Shown here: piece by piece, positions 4,988-9,587 of the stretch
Layout: every line of letters begins with the position of its first letter
Position numbering within the stretch: the stretch's first letter is position 1
Assembly (NCBI GenBank): GCA_017354575.1
Contig: JAFMQP010000119.1
Location: forward strand, 1 to 9,587
DNA: 9,587 nucleotides
Source: Acidothermales bacterium
GTDB taxonomy: Bacteria > Actinomycetota > Actinomycetes > Streptosporangiales > WHST01
Reading direction: 5' to 3'
Made by a program: the position numbers and the translations under genes
The notes under the pieces: model-generated
What the model was told of the DNA's origin: nothing
Database searches by the model: none
Seen by the model: the letters and a program-made list of their open reading frames with translations, nothing else

Positions 4988-6046
4988 ATGGCTCGTACGA
5001 TCAAGCTCGCACTGATTCCCGGTGACGGTATCGGGCCCGAGGTCGTCGCGGAGGCGATCCGCGTCGTCGACGCGGTGCTGCCGGCCGACCGCGTGAAGAC
5101 CGAGACCGTGGACTACGACCTCGGCGCGACCCGTTACCTGACGTCCGGCGAGACGCTGCCCGACTCCGTCCTCGAGGAGCTGAAGCAGGCCGACGCGATC
5201 CTGCTCGGCGCCGTCGGCGACCCGCGCGTACCGCCCGGCGTGCTGGAACGCGGGCTGCTGCTGCGCCTCCGCTTCGAGCTCGACCACTACGTGAACCTGC
5301 GTCCGGTACGCCTCTACCCCGGCGTCCCGTGCCCGCTGGTCGGCGTCGAGGCCGAGGACGTCGACATGATCGTCGTACGCGAGGGCACCGAGGGTCCGTA
5401 CGTGGGCGGCGGCGGCGTGCTGCGCAAGGACACGCCGCACGAGGTCGCCACCCAGGACAGCTACAACACGGCCTTCGGCGTCGAGCGCGTCGTGCGGTAC
5501 GCGTTCGACCGCGCGCAGGCGCGTCCGCGCAAACACCTCACCCTCGTGCACAAGACGAACGTGCTCACCTACGCGGGCGACCTGTGGAACCGCACCGTCC
5601 ATCGGGTGCGCGCGGAGTTCCCCGAGGTCACCGTCGAGTACCAGCACGTCGACGCCGCGACGATGTTCTTCGTCAGCGACCCGAAACGGTTCGACGTCGT
5701 CGTGACCGACAACCTGTTCGGCGACATCCTCACCGACCTCGGCGCGGCGATCGCCGGCGGCATCGGGCTCGCGGCGAGCGGCAACGTCAACCCCGACCGC
5801 ACGTTCCCCAGCATGTTCGAGCCGGTGCACGGCTCCGCGCCCGACATCGCGGGGCAGGGCAAGGCCGACCCGACCGCCGCGGTCCTGTCCGCGGCCCTGC
5901 TGCTCGAGCACCTCGGCCTCGTCGACGAGGCGAGGCGGATCGAGCGTGCCGTCGGGCTCGACATCGCCGAGCGCGGCACCGAGTGGCAGGCCAGGTCGAC
6001 CCAGGAGGTCGGCATGGACATCGCGGAGCTGGCCGCCGCCAACTGA
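4988..6046 (+). CDS. leuB: 3-isopropylmalate dehydrogenase
   Basis: Cytoplasmic NAD-dependent oxidative decarboxylase turning 3-isopropylmalate into 2-oxoisocaproate, the keto acid of leucine. It has 352 residues, the usual size. Seen: PGDGIGPEV at 11-19; GAVGDPR at 74-80; substrate Arg residues around 93-105 (LRLRFELDHYVNLRP); REGTEGPYVG at 131-140 with catalytic Tyr138, the form typical of actinobacteria; HKTNVL with Lys189; metal-binding Asp222, Asp246 and Asp250 (DNLFGDILTD); and the NAD-binding HGSAPDIAGQGKADPTA loop at 281-297. All catalytic residues are present. The ATG lacks an SD but has a -10 box directly upstream, so it is probably leaderless. The amine is added in the next step by IlvE, encoded next. 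Confidence 0.96.
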   Translation: MARTIKLALIPGDGIGPEVVAEAIRVVDAVLPADRVKTETVDYDLGATRYLTSGETLPDSVLEELKQADAILLGAVGDPRVPPGVLERGLLLRLRFELDHYVNLRPVRLYPGVPCPLVGVEAEDVDMIVVREGTEGPYVGGGGVLRKDTPHEVATQDSYNTAFGVERVVRYAFDRAQARPRKHLTLVHKTNVLTYAGDLWNRTVHRVRAEFPEVTVEYQHVDAATMFFVSDPKRFDVVVTDNLFGDILTDLGAAIAGGIGLAASGNVNPDRTFPSMFEPVHGSAPDIAGQGKADPTAAVLSAALLLEHLGLVDEARRIERAVGLDIAERGTEWQARSTQEVGMDIAELAAAN

Positions 6047-6056
6047 CCCGCCGCTC

Positions 6057-6083
6057 GTGACGCCCGCGTGCCGGCGTCGTCAC
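6057..6083 (+). terminator. Weak hairpin after leuB
   Basis: GTGACGCC (6057-6064) can pair with GGCG-TCAC (6073-6083) if three bases bulge out. There is no T-run. It is clearly weaker than the hairpins after ilvC, serA and the carrier, so read-through from leuB into ilvE is likely. Confidence 0.35.
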
Positions 6084-6120
6084 CAGGTAGTAGGGCATCC
6101 AACCAACTGGGGACGCTGCT

Positions 6121-6129
6121 TGCTACGGT
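6121..6129 (+). promoter_or_regulatory. Extended -10 promoter of ilvE
   Basis: TGCTACGGT matches the extended -10 form TGnTAnnnT exactly. No good -35 is present, which this promoter class tolerates. Transcription would begin near 6136, about 30 bases before the ATG, leaving room for the strong SD. No inverted repeat overlaps it. Confidence 0.5.
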
Positions 6130-6164
6130 TTCCCCATCCGGTCCACCCGCAAGGAGGCAGGCGC

Positions 6165-7265
6165 ATGGACGCTGACAGCGCGCCGATCGCGATCGAGTTG
6201 AAGCCGACGTCTCGGCCCACCTCCGCGAGGGACCGCGCCGAGGTACTGCGCGCGCCCGGGTTCGGGACGTACTTCACCGACCACATGGTGGTCATCGAGT
6301 GGGAGCAGGGACGCGGCTGGTACGACGGCGAGCTGCGGCCGTACGGCTCGTTCACCTTCGACCCCGCCGCGGCGGTCGTGCACTACGCGCAGTCGATCTT
6401 CGAGGGCTACAAGGCGTACCGCCAGCCGGACGGTTCCATCCGCACGTTCCGGCCGGACGCGAACGGCCGGCGGATGCAGCGGTCGGCGTACCGCATGGCC
6501 CTGCCCGAGCTCCCCGTCGAGACCTTCGTCGAGGCCGGCGACGTCCTCGTCCGCACCGACCGCGAGTGGGTGCCCGAGGGCGCGGGGAGGACGCTCTACA
6601 TCCGGCCGTACATGTTCGCCTCCGAGACGTTCCTCGGCGTGCGGCCGTCCCAGCACGTGACGTTCTGCTGCATCGCCTCGCCTGCGGGCTCGTACTTCAA
6701 GGACGGCGTCAAACCGGTCTCCATCTGGGTCACCCGCGAGTTCACCCGCGCGGCGCCCGGCGGCACGGGCGCCGCGAAGTGCGCCGGCAACTACGCCGCC
6801 AGCCTGGTGGCGCAGCGGGAGGCGTTGCGGCACGGGTGCGAGCAGGTCGTGTTCCTCGACGCGGTCGAGCGCCGGTGGGTGGAGGAGCTCGGCGGCATGA
6901 ACATCTTCTTCGTGCTCGCCGACGGCACCCTCGTCACGCCGCCCACGTCCGGCACGATCCTCGAGGGCATCACCCGCGACTCGCTCATCCAGTTGGCGAA
7001 GGACGACGGCCGCACGGTGGATGAGCGGCCGGTGTCGCTCGACGAGTGGCGCGACGGCGCCGCCTCCGGTGCGATCAGCGAGGTGTTCGCCTGCGGCACG
7101 GCCGCCGTGCTCACGCCGATCGGCCGGTTGTGCTGGGACGGCGGCGAGCTGGACTGCGCGCCGTCCGGCGAGGGCCCGGTCACCCGCGGGCTGCGCGAGG
7201 CGCTCGTGGGCATCCAGACGGGCACGGCACCTGACACCCACGGCTGGCTGCACCAGGTCTGCTGA
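6165..7265 (+). CDS. ilvE: Branched-chain amino-acid aminotransferase
   Basis: PLP enzyme of the cytoplasm that exchanges the amino group between glutamate and the keto acids of leucine, isoleucine and valine. The 366 residues match the larger BCAT type shared by actinobacteria and eukaryotes. Seen: the YAQSIFEGYKAYR region at 74-86, IRPYMFASE at 147-154, PLP-binding Lys205 in GAAKCAGNYAAS, ELGGMNIFFV at 241-250 with the Glu that contacts the pyridine nitrogen, and the phosphate-binding TSGTILEGITR at 261-271. ATG at 6165 has AAGGAGG ending 7 bases upstream; upstream in-frame codons are not family-like and run into leuB. It follows leuB by 118 bases, with its own extended -10 promoter. Confidence 0.96.
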   Translation: MDADSAPIAIELKPTSRPTSARDRAEVLRAPGFGTYFTDHMVVIEWEQGRGWYDGELRPYGSFTFDPAAAVVHYAQSIFEGYKAYRQPDGSIRTFRPDANGRRMQRSAYRMALPELPVETFVEAGDVLVRTDREWVPEGAGRTLYIRPYMFASETFLGVRPSQHVTFCCIASPAGSYFKDGVKPVSIWVTREFTRAAPGGTGAAKCAGNYAASLVAQREALRHGCEQVVFLDAVERRWVEELGGMNIFFVLADGTLVTPPTSGTILEGITRDSLIQLAKDDGRTVDERPVSLDEWRDGAASGAISEVFACGTAAVLTPIGRLCWDGGELDCAPSGEGPVTRGLREALVGIQTGTAPDTHGWLHQVC

Positions 7266-7343
7266 CGCATGTCGTTCGGTAAAGACATAGCCATCCGTCG
7301 AAGTACCGGTGAGTAACCGGCGCACACCCGATGCACCCCGATA

Positions 7344-7402
7344 CGTGGAAAGCGTTGACGGGCCCGATGTGACGGGAGTTGCATCGGTTTGCTCTTTCCA
7401 CG
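7344..7402 (+). promoter_or_regulatory. Nested hairpin in front of the S53 peptidase gene
   Basis: Outer arms CGTGGAAAG (7344-7352) and CTTTCCACG (7394-7402) are perfect complements; inside them CCGATG (7364-7369) pairs with CATCGG (7382-7387). CCGATGC at 7328-7334 can instead pair 7 bp with GCATCGG (7381-7387), so two folds compete. The structure ends 8 bases before the SD. A TTGACG -35-like hexamer at 7355-7360 lies inside, with only a poor -10 (TTGCAT, 7379-7384) 18 bases on, so the region may be promoter DNA, a structured leader, or both. Confidence 0.45.
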
Positions 7403-7421
7403 CTTCGACTGGAGGTTGGGT

Positions 7422-9392
7422 ATGGGTGTGCGGCGGTTACGGCGCAAACGCCTGGTCACGGCCGCGGTGGCCGCGTCCGGCGTCGCTCTGCTCGTCGTCG
7501 GATCAGCGGCGTCGTCGGCCGACGCGGCCGCGAAGCCGCGTCTCATGCGCGGTACGGCGACCGGGTGGGCGCACAAGGCGCACGACCTCGGCAAGGAGTC
7601 CACGGGCCGGAACATCGACTTCGGCGTCGTCGTCGGGATGCGCGACAAGGCGGGTGCCGACCAGAAACTGCGCGACCTCTCGACGCCGGGCAGCGCGTCC
7701 TACGGCAAGTGGCTCAGCACCGCGCAGTTCAAGCAGCGGTACGCGCCGAGCGCCGCCGACGTCTCGAGCGTGCGGCACTGGCTCAGCTCGAACGGGTTCC
7801 GCGTCGACAAGACGTTCGGCAGCGGCATGTACGTCAAGGCCAGCGGCACCGTCGCGCAGGCGGACAAGGTCTTCGGCGTCTCCCTGCACGACTACGAGTA
7901 CAAGGGCAGGACGCTGAGCGGCACCACCCAGGACATCTCGCTTCCGGCGGGTGCGCCGGCCGTGATCCAGGGCGTCACCGGGCTCGACGGCACCCAGTAC
8001 CTCAAGACCAAGGGTGCGGCGAAGCTTCCCGGCCCGCCGCCGGGCGCGAGGTACGGCGTCCAGCCGTGCTCCGGCTACGACGGCCAGAAGACCGCCACCG
8101 ACAAGCCCGAGGCGTACGGCACGCACGAGCCGTACGTCATCTGCGGGTACACCCCGCACCAGTACCAGAGCGCGTACGGCGTGCAGAACCTGATCGACAG
8201 CGGCGTCGACGGCCGCGGCACCACGGTCGCCATCACCGACGCGTACGCGGCGCCGACCATCTTCGAGGACACGCAGAAGTACAGCGACGTGTACGGGCTG
8301 CCGAGGTTCGGCGAGAACCAGTTCAGCCAGGTTCTGCCGAACCACTTCGACCGCGCCAAGTACTGCGGCGCGCAGGGCTGGTACGGCGAGGAGACGCTCG
8401 ACGTCCAGGCGGTACACACGATGGCGCCGGGCGCGAAGGTCTCCTATGTCGCCGGAGCCGACTGCGGCAGCGGCCTCGACGACGCGTGGGCGCAGACGAT
8501 CGAGAACCACGCCGCCGACGTCATCACGAACTCCTGGGGATACGGCGGCGAGAGCCTGTCGGCGTCCCTGATCCAGTTCTACGACCAGTACGCGATGATG
8601 GCCGCGCTCACCGGGATCACCGACAACTTCTCCACCGGTGACGCCGGCGACGAGGTCGCCGCGTCCGGCAGCAAGCAGGTCGACATGCCGGCGTCGGACC
8701 CGTACGTGTCGGGCATCGGCGGCACGAGCGTCGGCATCGACTCCTCCGGGGCGTACGGCTGGGAGCACGGCTGGCAGAACGCCTACTCGCAGCTCTCCGA
8801 CGACGGCAAGTCCTGGACGCCGGCACCTCCCGGTGACTACAGCAGCGGTGGCGGCGGCGGTACCAGCCAGCTGTGGCCGCAGCCGTTCTACCAGGCCGGC
8901 AAGGTGCCGACGTCGATGTCGGAGTACTTCGGGTCCACGCCGATGCGCACGATCCCGGACATCTCGATGCCCGGTGACCCCAACACCGGCTTCGTCGTGG
9001 GGGAGACGCAGCAGTTCCCCGACGGCACCTACTGGGACACCTACCGGATTGGCGGCACCAGCCTGTCGTCGCCGTTGATGGCAGGCGTCGTCGCCCTGGC
9101 GAACCAGTACTCCGGGCACCCGCTCGGGTTCACCAACCCGCTGTACTACCAGATGCTGGGCAACAGCGCCGTCCACGACGTGACGCATCCGGCGTCGCCG
9201 ATCGGGCGGGTCCGTACGGACTACACGAACTTCGTGGACTCGTCCGGCGGATTCACGTACCAGCTGCAGACCGTCGACGTGCAGTCGACGACGATCCACT
9301 CGCTGCCCGGCTACGACGACGAGACCGGCGTCGGCTCGCCGAACGGCCTCGCGTTCATGCAGTTCGCGAAGCAGGCGAGCACGAGCGGCTGA
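7422..9392 (+). CDS. Secreted S53 family (sedolisin/kumamolisin) pro-peptidase
   Basis: Secreted serine-carboxyl endopeptidase, usually most active at acid pH; 656 residues. In order: signal peptide (basic RRLRRKR, hydrophobic 11-30, likely cleavage after ADA near 33-36); pro-kumamolisin activation domain about 65-190; a linker about 195-245; catalytic domain about 245-650. Catalytic Glu323 and Asp327 (GEETLD), oxyanion Asp407 (STGDAGD) and nucleophile Ser547 (GGTSLSSP) are all present, as are the calcium-site elements Asp586 (HDVT) and Asp632 in GYDDETGVGSPNG. Four Cys (216, 241, 315, 348) could form two disulfides. ATG at 7422 has GGAGG 6 bases upstream; an in-frame TTG at 7389 lacks one. 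It sits between ilvE and a BCAA-type leader with no pathway link. It should release peptides outside the cell; a nutritional link to amino-acid supply is inference. Confidence 0.93.
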   Translation: MGVRRLRRKRLVTAAVAASGVALLVVGSAASSADAAAKPRLMRGTATGWAHKAHDLGKESTGRNIDFGVVVGMRDKAGADQKLRDLSTPGSASYGKWLSTAQFKQRYAPSAADVSSVRHWLSSNGFRVDKTFGSGMYVKASGTVAQADKVFGVSLHDYEYKGRTLSGTTQDISLPAGAPAVIQGVTGLDGTQYLKTKGAAKLPGPPPGARYGVQPCSGYDGQKTATDKPEAYGTHEPYVICGYTPHQYQSAYGVQNLIDSGVDGRGTTVAITDAYAAPTIFEDTQKYSDVYGLPRFGENQFSQVLPNHFDRAKYCGAQGWYGEETLDVQAVHTMAPGAKVSYVAGADCGSGLDDAWAQTIENHAADVITNSWGYGGESLSASLIQFYDQYAMMAALTGITDNFSTGDAGDEVAASGSKQVDMPASDPYVSGIGGTSVGIDSSGAYGWEHGWQNAYSQLSDDGKSWTPAPPGDYSSGGGGGTSQLWPQPFYQAGKVPTSMSEYFGSTPMRTIPDISMPGDPNTGFVVGETQQFPDGTYWDTYRIGGTSLSSPLMAGVVALANQYSGHPLGFTNPLYYQMLGNSAVHDVTHPASPIGRVRTDYTNFVDSSGGFTYQLQTVDVQSTTIHSLPGYDDETGVGSPNGLAFMQFAKQASTSG

Positions 9393-9395
9393 GGA

Positions 9396-9454
9396 GGTCG
9401 GTCGTCAGTGCCAGGGGTCGCCGAGTGCGGCCTCTGGCACTGACAACTCCGACC
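9396..9454 (+). terminator. Terminator after the S53 peptidase
   Basis: The 14-base arms 9404-9417 (GTCAGTGCCAG then GGG) and 9431-9444 pair with one G-T wobble; beyond an internal loop, GGTCGG (9396-9401) pairs with CCGACC (9449-9454). The long stem has no U-tract. It begins 4 bases after the stop codon. Its right arm doubles as the -35 region of the next promoter. Confidence 0.8.
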
Positions 9455-9468
9455 GGGGTGTGTATCAT
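9440..9468 (+). promoter_or_regulatory. Strong sigma70-like promoter of the leader
   Basis: CTGACA (9440-9445) and TATCAT (9463-9468) each match consensus in five of six positions, with the ideal 17-base spacer. This is the best promoter in the window. Transcription is expected at about 9475-9476, exactly at the ATG of the leader peptide. The -35 lies in the right arm of the preceding terminator. Confidence 0.78.
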
Positions 9469-9475
9469 CGGCCGC

Positions 9476-9505
9476 ATGCTGTCACTCGGCATTATCGGCC
9501 CCTAG
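9476..9505 (+). CDS. Leader peptide MLSLGIIGP (putative BCAA attenuation peptide)
   Basis: ATG CTG TCA CTC GGC ATT ATC GGC CCC TAG encodes nine residues, four of them Ile or Leu, with tandem Ile codons (9491-9496). The ATG falls 7 bases after the -10, so the leader should be leaderless and translated from its first base. A U-tailed terminator follows 28 bases after the stop. The order promoter, short Ile/Leu-rich ORF, terminator is that of ribosome-mediated attenuation, known for actinobacterial branched-chain amino-acid genes. The peptide is expected to act by ribosome stalling when charged tRNA-Ile or tRNA-Leu is scarce. The regulated gene is beyond the edge; cimA or a leuA-like gene is my guess. 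Confidence 0.68.
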   Translation: MLSLGIIGP

Positions 9506-9533
9506 CGCGTTGCGACGACACAGTCCGACGCGC
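9505..9533 (+). promoter_or_regulatory. Leader hairpin between stop codon and attenuator
   Basis: GCGCGT (9505-9510) pairs with ACGCGC (9528-9533). The left arm begins on the last base of the leader stop codon, so a ribosome at the stop would disrupt it, and the right arm abuts the terminator stem. An alternative pairing, GTTGCG (9509-9514) with CGCAGAC (9531-9537, one bulged A), would consume four bases of the terminator stem. Which is the antiterminator cannot be settled by eye. Confidence 0.4.
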
Positions 9534-9564
9534 AGACCTCCCGCATTCGGCGGGGGGTCTTTTT
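9534..9564 (+). terminator. Intrinsic terminator, probable attenuator
   Basis: AGACCTCCCGC (9534-9544) pairs with GCGGGGGGTCT (9550-9560) around ATTCG: an 11-bp stem with one T-G wobble, followed directly by T9561-T9564. It is the only terminator in the window with a true U-tract. Its place about 60 bases after a promoter and behind a 9-codon ORF argues for an attenuator and not the end of a gene. Confidence 0.85.
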
Positions 9565-9587
9565 GTTGGGCCACCAACCACCCCCGG

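Noticed and set aside
3367..5004. Long open frame on the - strand (545 codons) opposite the carrier and the leuB gap
   Set aside because: No recognisable domain, composition typical of an antisense shadow, and it crosses the terminator, half-site array and small genes of the + strand.
5946..6164. 73-residue N-terminal extension of IlvE
   Set aside because: Would overlap leuB by 101 bases and is low-complexity; AAGGAGG fixes ATG 6165.
7306..7320. CCGGT-N5-ACCGG as terminator of ilvE
   Set aside because: Only 5 bp with no T-run; no convincing ilvE terminator was found, nor in the ATGTC/GACAT repeat at 7269-7288.
7345..7360. LacI/cre-like word GGAAAGCGTTGACG
   Set aside because: Only an imperfect half-palindrome; better explained by the longer CGTGGAAAG/CTTTCCACG repeat.
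7503..9299. Long open frame on the - strand (598 codons) opposite the S53 gene
   Set aside because: Low-complexity Arg/Val/Gly-rich translation, a mirror of high-GC codon bias; the + strand has every S53 catalytic motif.
9476..9587. T-box or other riboswitch instead of a peptide attenuator
   Set aside because: No T-box core sequence and the RNA from the predicted start to the terminator is too short for a T-box specifier domain.
1..9587. CRISPR array, tRNA/rRNA genes, insertion sequences, prophage or attachment sites
   Set aside because: No repeat-spacer pattern, no cloverleaf or rRNA-like stretch, and no transposase or integrase coding was seen.

Overview
The window is high-GC DNA with strong G/C preference at third codon positions, GTG starts, SD-led and apparently leaderless genes side by side, and the order ilvC-serA-(...)-leuB-ilvE. 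That order and composition point to an actinomycete (Actinomycetota); nothing here fixes the order or genus. All real genes are on the + strand.

Layout. 19-1029 ilvC (ketol-acid reductoisomerase), closed by a hairpin. 1187-2779 serA (long, ACT-domain phosphoglycerate dehydrogenase), closed by a hairpin at 2802-2848. 2848-2979 is a short spacer packed with inverted repeats and one plausible promoter. 2980-4377 is a 12-TM MFS carrier of the oxalate/formate antiporter (OFA) type, and 4374-4475 is a 33-residue one-helix membrane protein overlapping it by ATGA; they form a two-gene unit. 4493-4533 is its terminator. The 512-base gap 4476-4987 also holds an array of GTCTC/GAGA half-sites, a plausible promoter, a 62-residue unrecognised small protein (4729-4917) with a perfect tandem repeat, and a -10 box placed so that leuB would be leaderless. 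4988-6046 leuB, 6165-7265 ilvE. 7422-9392 is a secreted S53 (sedolisin/kumamolisin) pro-peptidase with an extensive hairpin in front of it. The last 195 bases hold the peptidase terminator, a strong sigma70-like promoter whose -35 lies inside that terminator, a 9-residue leader peptide (MLSLGIIGP) that starts where transcription should start, and a textbook U-tailed terminator: the signature of an amino-acid attenuator for a gene just beyond the right edge.

How it fits together. IlvC, LeuB and IlvE are steps of valine/leucine/isoleucine synthesis and SerA opens the serine pathway; this grouping is common in actinobacteria. The OFA carrier plus small protein and the secreted peptidase are not part of that pathway and look like insertions between core genes. 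The terminal leader, with tandem Ile codons and two Leu codons, predicts that the next gene belongs to branched-chain amino-acid synthesis (citramalate synthase cimA or a 2-isopropylmalate-synthase-like gene is my best guess; it is not in the window).

The most rewarding signals are the leaderless attenuator at the right end, the inverted-repeat-rich control region before the OFA carrier, and the half-site array plus small protein before leuB.
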